Positions 54,465 through 63,284 are shown, numbered from the stretch's first letter. The stretch: 64,000 nucleotides of DNA from JANQRA01 sp035762545 (GCA_035762545.1 DASTOM010000019.1:99948-163947), one strand, 5' to 3'. Translations and numbers: made by a program. Notes: generated by a model not told the origin, from the letters alone.

Positions 54465-55631
54465 CTAGCTCTCGGCGATGAAGGCGCAGTACGCGGCGAC
54501 GGCCCAGGCTGCGCGTTGCAGATCGTCTACGTCGACGTGCTCGTCACGTGCGTGCATCTCTTCGAATCGGCCCGGGCCAAAAGTGACTGCGTCGACCCCG
54601 GCGGTGTTGATCAGATGCCGAATGTCGCTCGAGTAGGGAGTACCGAACAGCTCGACGGGATCTCCGAAGATCTGGCGCGCCCTGGTCAGAGATCTCACCG
54701 AGAGGCTGTCCGGTGCTGTCTCTGCCGGCTCGTAGACCCCCTCCTCCTCGACGATCGACACTCCGAACATCACATCCGGCAGAGAGGAGCCGAGCACGGC
54801 TCGGATCTCGGCGACAGCCGAGTCGGCGTCCTCGCCGGGAATCATCCTTCGGTCGACGAGAACCGTCGCCTGGCCTGGAACCATCGACGGGATGGTCCCC
54901 GCCTCAACCGCAGTGGTGGTCCACGCCGGCCGGCCGAGCAGAGGGTGCGTTCTCGGGTTGGCCTCTCCCAGGCCTTCGATGACCTGGAGGAGCCGGGGCA
55001 GCCGTTCGATCGGATTGTTGGTGAGATCGGGGCGGGAGGCATGGCCGGCGCGACCCTCGATATCGATGCGGATCGTCACGAGCCCTCGTTGAGCCACACC
55101 GATCTTCAAGTCGGTGGGCTCGAGAACGATCCCGTGGGGAGCGACAAAACCGGCCTCGATGAGGTCTTCGGTCCCTGGCTCGCCACGTTCCTCGCCCATG
55201 GCCAGTTGGAGCACCACCCCGGAAGCTGAGTGTGAGGCCGCCAACCACTGCGCCACCGCCACTTGGATGGCCAGTCCGCCCTTCATGTCGCAAGCCCCCC
55301 GCCCGTAGACACGCCCGACCGCGATCGTTCCACTGAACGGGTCGTGTTCCCAGCGTTCAGCGTCGTCGACCGGGACGGTGTCGAGGTGGCCGTTGAGGAC
55401 GATTCGGGGTAACCGGTCGCCGAGGGTTGCTGCCACGCTGGGTCGGCGCTCGTCACCGACGACGTGGGTCGTCCAGCCGGCGTCGTCGAGGTCTGAGGCG
55501 ATGACCATCGCCAGGTCACGCTCTGCGTCGACGCCGTTGACGGACCGGATTGCCACGTACCGGGAGGTGAGTCGGGCCAGGTGCTCACCCGTCAGGAATG
55601 GCGACCCTTTGATCTGATCGACGACCTGCAT
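54465..55631 (-). CDS. M20-family deacylase/peptidase (ArgE/DapE-like)
   Basis: The 388-residue protein has the M20 zinc ligands: GHLDTVP with His and Asp, GACDMKGG with the bridging Asp, MGEERGEP with the catalytic Glu, LEPT, and a C-terminal His in EEMHARDEH. Motifs resemble ArgE/succinyl-diaminopimelate desuccinylase enzymes; no arginine or lysine gene is adjacent. TACATT is 9 nt before the ATG. Predicted cytosolic. Confidence 0.87.
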   Translation of the reverse strand: MQVVDQIKGSPFLTGEHLARLTSRYVAIRSVNGVDAERDLAMVIASDLDDAGWTTHVVGDERRPSVAATLGDRLPRIVLNGHLDTVPVDDAERWEHDPFSGTIAVGRVYGRGACDMKGGLAIQVAVAQWLAASHSASGVVLQLAMGEERGEPGTEDLIEAGFVAPHGIVLEPTDLKIGVAQRGLVTIRIDIEGRAGHASRPDLTNNPIERLPRLLQVIEGLGEANPRTHPLLGRPAWTTTAVEAGTIPSMVPGQATVLVDRRMIPGEDADSAVAEIRAVLGSSLPDVMFGVSIVEEEGVYEPAETAPDSLSVRSLTRARQIFGDPVELFGTPYSSDIRHLINTAGVDAVTFGPGRFEEMHARDEHVDVDDLQRAAWAVAAYCAFIAES

Positions 55632-55710
55632 GACGAGCCGAATGTACCGCGTCCCCTAAGTCCCGACCCGCAGTAGCTTGGACATGTCAAACCACCTAGG
55701 AGGAACAGTC

Positions 55711-56124
55711 ATGTCCCGTGTCAGGGTCTTGATCATTGGGGTGGCCGTCGCGGCCCTGGCTGCCTGCGGAGGGGGAGAGGACGGAACCGACGTGAGCACG
55801 ACCGAGTCGGTGGGGACGACGGACGCCGCTCCGTCGACGACCACTGCCGATGACTCGACCACGGCAGCAGGTGGCGCTGACGCCGACATCGTCATCTCCA
55901 ACTTCGCCTTCAGCGGCGCAGAGTCTGTGCCGGTCGGGTCGACCGTGACGGTGGTCAACGAGGACGCCATCGGGCACACCTGGACATCCACCGATCTCTT
56001 CGACAGCGGGACCCTCTCACAGGGGGAGACATTCGAGTTCACGTTCGAAGAAGCAGGCGAATACGAGTACTACTGCGTCATCCACCCGACACAGATGATG
56101 GGCACGCTGACAGTGGAGGGGTGA
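55711..56124 (+). CDS. Cupredoxin (blue copper) lipoprotein
   Basis: The 137-residue protein has a lipobox (LAAC, Cys19), a Thr/Ser/Asp-rich linker and a plastocyanin/azurin-type domain. Type 1 copper ligands are visible: His89 in GHTW, Cys122 and His125 in YYCVIHP, and a Met at 129 or 130. It should carry electrons on the outer face of the membrane. AGGAGG precedes the ATG at 55711, preferred to an in-frame start at 55678. No copper enzyme is adjacent, so the redox partner is unknown. Confidence 0.88.
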   Translation: MSRVRVLIIGVAVAALAACGGGEDGTDVSTTESVGTTDAAPSTTTADDSTTAAGGADADIVISNFAFSGAESVPVGSTVTVVNEDAIGHTWTSTDLFDSGTLSQGETFEFTFEEAGEYEYYCVIHPTQMMGTLTVEG

Positions 56125-56167
56125 CCCTCCCGGCCAACCCGTCGTCTCGATCGGCCATAATCCCAAC

Positions 56168-57532
56168 ATGATCTCCAGCATCAGTCCCACCGACGGCCGA
56201 CTCCTGGCCGAGTATCCCGAGACATCTGAGTCCGATGTCCAGCAGCACATAGAGAGGGCCGCCGCCCTCCAGAGGGACTGGGAGGGGACGACTATCGCGC
56301 AACGCGCGGTTCCCATGATGCGGTTGGCCGAGCTGCTCGAGGCTCACAGGGAGGAGCTCTCCCTGATGATGACCGATGAGATGGGCAAGCCGATCAACCA
56401 GTCCTACGGGGAAGTCGACAAGTGCGCCTGGGTGTGCAGGCACTACGCCGAGAACGCCGAGCGCATCCTCGAGTCCGAGCACATCGCCGCCGACCGCACC
56501 AAGTCCTACGTCGCATATCGGCCGCTCGGCGTGGTCCTCGCCGTGATGCCGTGGAACTTCCCGCTCTGGCAGGTGTTTCGATTTCTCGCACCTGCCCTGA
56601 TGGCTGGCAACGGCGGTCTGCTCAAGCACGCCTCCAACGTGACCGGTTCCGCTCTCTGGATCGATCGGCTGGTCGTGGAAGCAGGCTTCCCGGATGGTCT
56701 CTTCCGAACGCTCGTGCTTCCGTCGAGTCGGGTCGATGAAGTCCTGGAGCACCCGTTGGTAGTGGCGGCAACCCTCACCGGGTCGGACCCGGCGGGCCGG
56801 GCCGTCGCTTCCAAGGCCGGGTCCCTCCTCAAGAAGACAGTCCTCGAGTTGGGGGGCTCTGACCCTTACCTCGTCTTGGCCGACGCCGACCTGGCAAAGG
56901 CCGCAGAGACGTGCGCGACTTCTCGGCTGATCAACGGTGGGCAATCGTGCATCTCGGCCAAGCGGTTCATCGTCGAGGAGCCGGTCGTCGAGGAGTTCAC
57001 GGAGTTGTTCGCCGCCGGGCTCAGCAAGGCAGTGATGGGCGATCCCCGCGATCCGGCAACGACACTCGGACCCATGGCCCGGACCGATCTCCGTGACGAG
57101 TTACACGACCAGGTAGAGCGATCCGTCGAGTCGGGTGCGCGTCTGGTGTTCGGGGGACAGGTGCCGGACGGGCCCGGAGCCTTTTACCCGGCCACACTCC
57201 TCGCCGACGTTGTAAAGGGTATGGCCGTGTACCACGAGGAGACCTTCGGTCCTGTGGCCTCGGTCATTGCAGCCAAAGACGTCGACGACGCAGTCAGGAT
57301 CGCCAACGACACCGAGTTCGGTCTGGGTGCCGCCGTGTTCACCACGGACCTCGAGAAGGGGGAGGCGATTGCCAGAGACCGGATCCAGGCCGGGGCGTGT
57401 TTCGTCAACGCCTTCGTCGCCTCGGACCCGAGACTGCCTTTCGGCGGGATCAAGATGAGCGGCTATGGACGTGAGTTGTCGGACATGGGGATGAGGGAGT
57501 TCCTCAACGCCAAGACCGTGGTCGTGGCCTGA
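56168..57532 (+). CDS. Aldehyde dehydrogenase, succinate-semialdehyde type
   Basis: The 454-residue protein is a standard aldehyde dehydrogenase: PWNFPLWQ, VLELGGSDPY with the general base Glu227 and GQSCISAKR with the nucleophile Cys261. The whole sequence is closest in feel to the short succinate-semialdehyde group (about 455 residues), which turns the semialdehyde to succinate. No GABA transaminase is nearby. CATAAT is 6 nt upstream of the ATG. The next gene on the other strand ends 4 nt after its stop. Confidence 0.86.
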   Translation: MISSISPTDGRLLAEYPETSESDVQQHIERAAALQRDWEGTTIAQRAVPMMRLAELLEAHREELSLMMTDEMGKPINQSYGEVDKCAWVCRHYAENAERILESEHIAADRTKSYVAYRPLGVVLAVMPWNFPLWQVFRFLAPALMAGNGGLLKHASNVTGSALWIDRLVVEAGFPDGLFRTLVLPSSRVDEVLEHPLVVAATLTGSDPAGRAVASKAGSLLKKTVLELGGSDPYLVLADADLAKAAETCATSRLINGGQSCISAKRFIVEEPVVEEFTELFAAGLSKAVMGDPRDPATTLGPMARTDLRDELHDQVERSVESGARLVFGGQVPDGPGAFYPATLLADVVKGMAVYHEETFGPVASVIAAKDVDDAVRIANDTEFGLGAAVFTTDLEKGEAIARDRIQAGACFVNAFVASDPRLPFGGIKMSGYGRELSDMGMREFLNAKTVVVA

Positions 57533-57536
57533 GTTC

Positions 57537-57731
57537 CTAAAGCCCTGCTGCCTTCGACAGTTCCTGACGCTTGGGCTCCTGCCGCGTTCGGGGCTTCAAC
57601 AACTCGGCCATGTCGAACGAGATTCGACCACAACCCTCACAAACGACCCGTCTGACTCCCACCGAGTCGGTGACGCGGGTGCGTTCGTGCTGGCAATCTC
57701 CACCAAGCAGTCTGGCCATCTTCTGACGCAC
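57537..57731 (-). CDS. Small zinc-ribbon-like protein
   Basis: The 64-residue protein contains CQHERTRV and VVCEGCGRISFD: a Cys-x-His pair and a Cys-x-x-Cys pair at ribbon spacing, then a charged tail (RTRQEPKRQE). GAGGAGG lies 7 nt before the GTG start, which supports a real gene despite its small size. It may bind zinc and a protein or nucleic acid partner; the function is unknown. Confidence 0.68.
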   Translation of the reverse strand: MRQKMARLLGGDCQHERTRVTDSVGVRRVVCEGCGRISFDMAELLKPRTRQEPKRQELSKAAGL

Positions 57732-57791
57732 TTGTTCCTCCTCGGTAATGCCGAACAGTCTGACCCGAGGTCACCTCGAAACCGTGGCAAG

Positions 57792-59654
57792 TCACATGAG
57801 GTGACGGGCGTGCCAGTCGAGGATGGCCTCGAACCGCTCGACCCGATGGCGAGGCTTGCCCGACCGGCTCATCTCGTGTCCCTCCCCTGGGAATCGGATG
57901 AACTCGGCGGTTGTCCCGTTGCGGAGGAGAGCCATGAAGTACTGCTCCGCCTGTTCGATGGGGCATCGGAAGTCGTTCTCGGAGTGAAGGACGAGGGTTG
58001 GTGTCGTCACGTTCTGGGCCATGGACATCGGCCCTTTCTCCCACCAGTAGTCCCACGCGTCGGGATAAGAGACGCCTAGGTAGTTCTCGGGGAAGGCTCC
58101 TCCGATGTCGGACGTGCCTGCGAAGCTGTTCCAGGAGGTGAGAGCGCGCTCCACCACGGCCGACTGCCACCGGTCCTCCTGGCCGATGATCCATCCGGTC
58201 ATGAAGCCGCCGTACGACCCACCCATCACACCCATGCGTTCCCCGTCGAGACGGTCGTATCGTTCCAGGGCTGCGTCCACCGCGGCGGTGACGTCGGCGT
58301 AGTCGGCTACCCCCCAGCCATCTCCCAGGACAGCTTCGAGGTGGGCTTTGCCCCGGCCCGAAGACCCCCGCGGATTACAGGCGACCACCCCGTATCCGGC
58401 TCCGGCGTACACCTGGAACTCGTCGAAGAACCCGAACCCGTACTGCGACGCCGGCCCACCGTGGACATTCAGGAGAAGGGGGACCTTCCCGTCGCCATCG
58501 GGCAAGAGGACCCAGACGTCGATCTCGTGACCGTCGGACTCCACCCGGAAGTGCTGGGGGACGGCGAGAGCGATGTCGGCCTCGTTGAGGTTGGTCAGCG
58601 GTGTCCCGTCGGAGACGATCTCGCCGGGCGAGTCCCACGTCGAAGCTGAGTAGACGAGGCGACGATCCACCTGGTCGAAGCCCGTGACGACCTTGTCGGT
58701 CCCGACGAGGCTGTCCACTGTGCCATCGGGCTGCACCTCGATGACGCCGAAACGGCCCGAGTCTTCGAGTCCGATGATCGCGTTCTGCCCGTTCCAGCGA
58801 ATTGCGGCAGGCCCCGCAGCCAACGAGACCGAGCCGCGGTCGAGGTGGCCGGTGAGGTCCGTGAGTGTGCCGTCTTCCTCCCTCCGATGGAGGTAGGAGT
58901 CGACCGGGTGAGCAGACTTCCGGTTTCCGAGAAGATGGAGGGACCCATCGGGGCGGTAGGAAACACAGGCCCAGGAGCCACGTTCGGTCACCTGAGTCGT
59001 TCCTCCGGTCGCCAGGTCCAGTTCGAACACGTCGTTCCCCGAGACGAGACCGGACTGAACTTCGCGGTCTGTGATGAAGGCGATGCGCTTGCCGTCCGGA
59101 GACCAGGCTGGGCTCTCCTCATCGTGGTCGCCCGGGGTGAGGCAGCGAGGTTCGGCCCCGTCGGCGAGCCCGACCAACCAGAGATGGCGCTTTCGGTCGT
59201 GGGTCCAGCCCCGATTGTCGTAGCGATAGGGCACTGTGGTGACCCGACGGGGCCTACGGGACCGTTCCTCCTCGTCGAGATCTGCCCACTCGTCGGTGTA
59301 CGTGAGACCCACCACGACAAGAGAGTCACCGTCGGGCGACCATTCCACTGCCTCCACGCCCAGTTCGAAGTCGGTGAGCACTCTCGCCTCCCCGCCCCCG
59401 ACCGGGATGACAGCCAACTGAGAGGGTTTCCCTTCCGTCGAGCGAAGGAAAGCCAGTCTCGACCCGTCGGGCGACCATCGTGGAGCGGTGTCACCAGGCC
59501 CGGATGTGAAAGGCTCGTTCTCCACCCAGATTCTCCGGTCATATCTGTCGTCCTCGAGGTTTGGGGTGGAGACCACAAACGCCACCTTGGTCCCGTCGGG
59601 GGAGAGGCGGGGGTCGGAAGGAACGTGGAGGCTGGACAGCTGGTTTGGGGTCAT
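57792..59654 (-). CDS. S9 family peptidase (prolyl oligopeptidase / acylaminoacyl peptidase type)
   Basis: The 620-residue protein has an N-terminal seven-bladed propeller with repeated SPDGxRLAF-type blades (residues 1-360) and a C-terminal alpha/beta hydrolase. The nucleophile is in GGSYGG, the acid in SENDFRCP and the His in GEGHEMSR. It cleaves short peptides from the N-terminus or after acylated residues; cytosolic. TATCTT is 7 nt before ATG 59654, preferred to the frame start at 59687. Confidence 0.9.
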   Translation of the reverse strand: MTPNQLSSLHVPSDPRLSPDGTKVAFVVSTPNLEDDRYDRRIWVENEPFTSGPGDTAPRWSPDGSRLAFLRSTEGKPSQLAVIPVGGGEARVLTDFELGVEAVEWSPDGDSLVVVGLTYTDEWADLDEEERSRRPRRVTTVPYRYDNRGWTHDRKRHLWLVGLADGAEPRCLTPGDHDEESPAWSPDGKRIAFITDREVQSGLVSGNDVFELDLATGGTTQVTERGSWACVSYRPDGSLHLLGNRKSAHPVDSYLHRREEDGTLTDLTGHLDRGSVSLAAGPAAIRWNGQNAIIGLEDSGRFGVIEVQPDGTVDSLVGTDKVVTGFDQVDRRLVYSASTWDSPGEIVSDGTPLTNLNEADIALAVPQHFRVESDGHEIDVWVLLPDGDGKVPLLLNVHGGPASQYGFGFFDEFQVYAGAGYGVVACNPRGSSGRGKAHLEAVLGDGWGVADYADVTAAVDAALERYDRLDGERMGVMGGSYGGFMTGWIIGQEDRWQSAVVERALTSWNSFAGTSDIGGAFPENYLGVSYPDAWDYWWEKGPMSMAQNVTTPTLVLHSENDFRCPIEQAEQYFMALLRNGTTAEFIRFPGEGHEMSRSGKPRHRVERFEAILDWHARHLM

Positions 59655-59707
59655 GGCTGCCAAGATAGGCCGCCGATCGAAAGCCAAAGTCGGTCGGCTC
59701 CGTGACC

Positions 59708-60460
59708 ATGAGCAGCATCCAGACTCTGAGGGTCGATTGCGGAGGGCGGGCAGCCGAAGTAGAGATCGTCGGCGAGGGCCCGGACGTGGTGATCGTGGGG
59801 ACGGCCGCCCCTATGGCCTTTACCCGGCCGGCCGCAGTGGCCCTGGCGGCCCGGGGTTTCCGGGTCGTGAACTTCGACTACGGCTCGGATGGGGACGACC
59901 CCGAACCCAGGACCGCCCTCGCCCAGGTTGCCGATGTCTACGACGTGTTGGTCGCCGCCGCAGTCGAGACCTGCGTACCGGTTGGCGTGAGCAGGGGAGG
60001 CATGACCGCCTTCGGCCTGGCAGCGCACCATCCCGAGGTCGTGCGTCGTCTCGTGTTGGTCGCGCCGGTGGCCGGTTGGAGTGATGTCATCAATGTCGTT
60101 GGGCCCGTGCCCGACCCGGATCCGGACGATCCCGACTCGGTTCTGAAGTTTGTGTTCACAGACGGATTCTTGGAGGCGTCTCGTGAGGCTGCCTGGGGCT
60201 TGCTCACAGCAGCTCCGGGAACCGTCGACCGGGTTGCCCGAGAGGACGAAGTGCCATTCACCGAAGACCTTCGTGTCCGCTGTCCCACACTGATCGTGGT
60301 CGGTGGCGGAGACAAGGTGGTCGCGGCCGAGCATCCGGCGCGCTATCTAGCTGAGATCGAGGGAAGCGAGCTGCTCGAAGTGCCCGACGCTTCACACGGC
60401 TGGATCATGGAGGATCCAGAGGCATTCGCCGCCGCGGTCGGGCCGTTCATGGCCGGCTAG
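59708..60460 (+). CDS. Alpha/beta hydrolase fold protein
   Basis: The 250-residue protein shows an oxyanion motif VGTAAP, the nucleophile elbow GVSRGGM (Ser) and a late His in ASHGWIMEDPEAF. It is a soluble hydrolase of unknown substrate, similar in layout to the one at 6495. A GTG two codons upstream (59702) is also possible. Its stop is one base away from the stop of the convergent small gene. Confidence 0.82.
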   Translation: MSSIQTLRVDCGGRAAEVEIVGEGPDVVIVGTAAPMAFTRPAAVALAARGFRVVNFDYGSDGDDPEPRTALAQVADVYDVLVAAAVETCVPVGVSRGGMTAFGLAAHHPEVVRRLVLVAPVAGWSDVINVVGPVPDPDPDDPDSVLKFVFTDGFLEASREAAWGLLTAAPGTVDRVAREDEVPFTEDLRVRCPTLIVVGGGDKVVAAEHPARYLAEIEGSELLEVPDASHGWIMEDPEAFAAAVGPFMAG

Positions 60461-60461
60461 A

Positions 60462-60734
60462 TCAGTCAGTGCGGTCGTGTCTGACGACCGGGGGGAGCAG
60501 ACCTGGTTTGCTCCCTAGCCGGGTCACGTGTTGCACCGCATGGTCCCCACGTGGTTTGCGGAATGAGATGACGTCCCCTACGTCGGCCTTGCTGACCTGG
60601 TCGCGACTGACCCGGACCGAGAGTCTCTCCTCGTCGGAGAGGTCGATGGTGAGAAAGCACCAGTCGAGGGCTGCGCCACCATCGGGCGGGCGAAAGTCCT
60701 TACCGACCACGAGGCCTGTCTGCCGTTTCGGCAC
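60462..60734 (-). CDS. Conserved small hypothetical protein
   Basis: The 90-residue product has a strand-rich pattern (TGLVVGKDFRPPDGGAALDWCFLTI, LSVRVSRDQVSKADVGDVISFR in parts), as in a small OB or SH3-like barrel. GGAGGT sits 6 nt before the GTG. I do not recognise a family. It may be read in line with the ArsR-SRPBCC gene, but a strong hairpin lies between them. Confidence 0.62.
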   Translation of the reverse strand: MPKRQTGLVVGKDFRPPDGGAALDWCFLTIDLSDEERLSVRVSRDQVSKADVGDVISFRKPRGDHAVQHVTRLGSKPGLLPPVVRHDRTD

Positions 60735-60834
60735 TCAACACCTCCACTTCATCTTCCAGCACCGCCGCCATCAGTATATCCAGGCGTTTTCCAGGTCCTT
60801 CTAGGCCGATCGGCCCATCAGAAGACGCGACCCA

Positions 60835-60869
60835 GGGCTGTAGACACCGCTTAGCGGGGTCTACAGCCC
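60835..60869 (-). terminator. Strong 15-bp stem-loop downstream of the ArsR-SRPBCC gene
   Basis: GGGCTGTAGAC (60835-60845) pairs with GTCTACAGCCC (60859-60869), and CCGC/GCGG inside extends the stem after one A-G mismatch, with a 3-base loop. It lies 29 bases past the stop of the ArsR-SRPBCC gene. A second palindrome, GGCCGATCGGCC, is at 60814-60825. There is no T-run. Confidence 0.6.
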
Positions 60870-60897
60870 AAAGCTGGGACAGCGAGGGGGTCAATGC

Positions 60898-61653
60898 CTA
60901 AGCCGGTGCGGGAAGCGCCGAGCCGGTCTCGACCAGGCTCTTCAGGCCGGCGATGATGTAGGGAAGGCCATTGTCGAAGTTCTCCAGGGTCTTCTCGCCG
61001 ATCTCGAAGATCTCGACCCTCAGCTCCACCATCCCGCTCATCTCGGTGACCGCCCAGACCTCACGGGCGGGGCCCTCGGCGGCGAGCTCCTCGTCCCACA
61101 TGGCGTGGAACATGAACTCGATCCGCTTGGGCGGGTCGATCGAGATGATGTGTCCTTCCGAGGCGACGCGTCCGTCGGGGTACACGTAGTTCATCGTTGA
61201 TCCGACTTCCCAGTCCGACTCGACGGCGGTGCCGTAGAAGTACTGCACCGTCATGTCGGGATTGGTGATCGCGTCCCATACCTCTTCGGCTGTGGCCCGG
61301 ATATAGGACTTGTAGACGTGGCTTGGGTGGTCCATGGGTTGCTCTCCTGTTTCCAGACGAGCCTTGATGTCGGCGATCGCTCCGACCCGTGGCTCTGCGT
61401 AGCGGCTGATCCAGCGATCATGGACCAGCTTGATGGGGACAGGGTTCAGGTAGTGGAACTTCTGGCGACCGTTCTTGTGGGTCGTCACCAGGTCCGCCTC
61501 CTCGAGGATTTTGAGATGGTTCATGACGCCGTATCTCGTCATCTCGGGGAGGTGGGCGCACAGCTCGCCAAGCGTCTGGCCGTCTCGCTCGTACAACACG
61601 TCGAGCAGTAGCCGTCGGCTGGGATCGTTGATCGCCCGGAACACCTCGTCCAT
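60898..61653 (-). CDS. ArsR-type HTH fused to SRPBCC (AHSA1-like) domain
   Basis: The 251-residue protein has an ArsR winged helix (residues 1-90: MDEVFRAINDPSRRLLLDVL, EMTRYGVMNHLKILEEADLV) and an SRPBCC ligand-binding fold (about 105-251: VYKSYIRATAEEVWDAITNP, PPKRIEFMFHAMW). The HTH should bind the inverted repeat just upstream and the second domain a hydrophobic ligand or product; an autorepressor is the likely role. ATG 61653 is chosen because a complete promoter ends 7 nt before it, so the message is leaderless. The GTG at 61683 would lie inside this promoter. Confidence 0.86.
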   Translation of the reverse strand: MDEVFRAINDPSRRLLLDVLYERDGQTLGELCAHLPEMTRYGVMNHLKILEEADLVTTHKNGRQKFHYLNPVPIKLVHDRWISRYAEPRVGAIADIKARLETGEQPMDHPSHVYKSYIRATAEEVWDAITNPDMTVQYFYGTAVESDWEVGSTMNYVYPDGRVASEGHIISIDPPKRIEFMFHAMWDEELAAEGPAREVWAVTEMSGMVELRVEIFEIGEKTLENFDNGLPYIIAGLKSLVETGSALPAPA

Positions 61654-61660
61654 GGAGGTC

Positions 61661-61690
61661 ACTATATGTGAGTGAATACTCACATGTCAA
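61661..61690 (-). promoter_or_regulatory. Promoter and operator of the ArsR-SRPBCC gene
   Basis: On the minus strand TTGACA (61685-61690) and TATAGT (61661-61666) are spaced by 18 bases, with the ATG 7 nt after the -10. A perfect inverted repeat, ATGTGAGT-N4-ACTCACAT, fills the spacer and overlaps both boxes. A dimeric repressor bound there would block RNA polymerase, which fits ArsR-family autoregulation. Confidence 0.75.
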
Positions 61691-61706
61691 GGGCCTGGAT
61701 TGAGGT

Positions 61707-62132
61707 TCAGGCCTGGCGGTTGCGCCCGTCGACGGCAGCGACCGAGCTGGTGATCAATTCGCGGAGCACGACAAGGTCGACCTCGTCGAGATCCCTTATG
61801 TAGAGACAGGATTTGCCGGTGGAATACGAGCCGAGTTGGCCGAGGAGGGTGTCGTACTCGCTGAAGCCGTCCATGATGTAGAAGGTCAACGAGGCCTTCC
61901 TTGGGGAGAAGCCGACCTTGAACCACTCATGTTCAGCTCCGCCTCCCTTGGGGGTATAGCGGTAGCGCCCGTATCCCAAGATCGACGTACCCCACATCTC
62001 GGCCTTCTCTCCGGTGATCTCCGACATGAGGTCCCGGACCACGAGTGCATCGCGTTTCCTCGTCTGGTTGTCGACCGAGTCGAGGAAGTCATCGACGCTG
62101 GAATCGCTGCGCGTGGTCTTCAGCTCAGCCAT
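61707..62132 (-). CDS. DUF1801 (YdhG-like) domain protein
   Basis: The 141-residue protein matches DUF1801: SVDDFLDSVDNQTRKRDALVV (in parts), EMWGTSILGYGRYRY, FKVGFSPRKASLTFYI and a C-terminal YIRDLDEVDLVVLREL. Bacterial members are small iron-chaperone-fold proteins related to frataxin; function is not firmly known. TAGGCT lies 6 nt before the ATG and there is no Shine-Dalgarno. The ArsR-SRPBCC promoter begins 16 bases after its stop. Confidence 0.83.
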   Translation of the reverse strand: MAELKTTRSDSSVDDFLDSVDNQTRKRDALVVRDLMSEITGEKAEMWGTSILGYGRYRYTPKGGGAEHEWFKVGFSPRKASLTFYIMDGFSEYDTLLGQLGSYSTGKSCLYIRDLDEVDLVVLRELITSSVAAVDGRNRQA

Positions 62133-62464
62133 ACGGCGAGCCTAGGGGATGAGACGGGTTGAAGTCCCGGTGCGCAACAGGACGGCGAGTATCCGGGTAG
62201 TCCTTCTCATGGCGAGGTGCGTCTTCTTACGTTCGGGTCGCTCGTTGGCCGCGAAGCCAGAGGCCAATTGCTCGAGTGCCAACATTCGAGCCATCGGTGG
62301 CGATGGCAGCATCGCGTTGTTGGCGTTTTGCGGCAGCAAGGTCGTGTCCCCCCTGTGTCAGCGAATCCCGAAGCAGCTGGCTTCAGCGATTCATGTCCTT
62401 TGGGGGCCTCGAGAACCGATCATGTCAGGGGTCGACGGCCTTGTCTGTAGGGAATATCCCTGGT
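62133..62464. other. Gap with no supported gene
   Basis: About 330 bases between the DUF1801 gene and the CAP-domain gene hold only short frames with no homolog I recognise and no binding sites. The first bases carry the -10 box of the DUF1801 gene. The rest shows nothing I can assign; a decayed gene is possible. Confidence 0.4.
62139..62144 (-). promoter_or_regulatory. -10 box TAGGCT of the DUF1801 gene
   Basis: Minus-strand TAGGCT, 6 nt before ATG 62132. The same hexamer occurs upstream of 42342 and 46768. Confidence 0.5.
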
Positions 62465-63214
62465 TCAGCGGGCGAAGACGTGCACGGTCCAAAGGGATCC
62501 TTCTCCGTCCTGCCACACCCCGACGCCGACGTGGGTGAAGTCGCCCAGCATGTTGGCGTCATGAGAGCCGCTGGCGGCGAGGGCGTTGAAGATGCCGCTG
62601 ACCGACCCTCCGGACGCGACGTTCTCACCAACCGACGCCCAAGGAGGAAGGAGAGAGCCGAGGTTGGAGTGGGAGATCGAGCCCTGCTCGGCCATCCGTT
62701 GCGCCCATGCCCGAGCATGGGAGTCGAGCGATCCACTCCTCGAGAGTGAACCGAGGCCGTTGGCCGCGCGTCTCGAGTTGATCAGAGCGGTGAACTCCCC
62801 CTCGGCGCCCGAGTGGAATCCTCCGGTGGCCGTACTCGGGGGAGAAGTGGCTGGCGGCGAAGTGGTGGGTGTTGGCGCAGGGGATGGAGCGGGTTTGCTC
62901 TCTGATGCGGCTGGGGGGCTGGTCGTTGTCGGTGGGCTCGTGATGGTCGTGGTCGTTGCCTCGGGGACGGTTGTCTGGGCGACGGCGGACAACACCCTCT
63001 CTGTGAGTGCCTCCTCTTCTTCGGACAGACGAGTGGTGGGAGGTTCCGCCGCCACGATCGCCGCGAAGTCGGCCTCCGAACTGGTGGTGACCGGAGCCGG
63101 TGGTGGTACCGCCTGTGGCGATTCCGGTTCGGATCCCACCACCATGGCGACGAGAGCGGTGGTTGTCAGGACAACGAGGACAGCAGCAGCAGCAAGGAGA
63201 CGGTTCACGGACAT
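62465..63214 (-). CDS. Secreted CAP (SCP/PR-1) domain protein
   Basis: The 249-residue protein begins with an N-terminal hydrophobic helix (signal or anchor, about 5-27), then a long Ser/Thr/Pro-rich linker, and a C-terminal CAP domain (about 130-249). The domain's conserved residues are visible: His in GSISHSN, GENVASG with Glu, and HDANMLGDFTHVGVG with the second His, ending in WTVHVFAR. It should be outside the cell. Function in bacteria is unknown. Confidence 0.84.
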   Translation of the reverse strand: MSVNRLLAAAAVLVVLTTTALVAMVVGSEPESPQAVPPPAPVTTSSEADFAAIVAAEPPTTRLSEEEEALTERVLSAVAQTTVPEATTTTITSPPTTTSPPAASESKPAPSPAPTPTTSPPATSPPSTATGGFHSGAEGEFTALINSRRAANGLGSLSRSGSLDSHARAWAQRMAEQGSISHSNLGSLLPPWASVGENVASGGSVSGIFNALAASGSHDANMLGDFTHVGVGVWQDGEGSLWTVHVFAR

Positions 63215-63284
63215 GGGGACGGGTTGTGACTCGACGGTACGCGAATCCGATCCGTAATGACCAGTCGAATCGGTCCCGGAGGGT

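Noticed and set aside
62142..62538. Short frames on both strands in the gap before the CAP gene
   Set aside because: No start signals or recognisable domain; the plus-strand frame runs into the CAP gene's complement.
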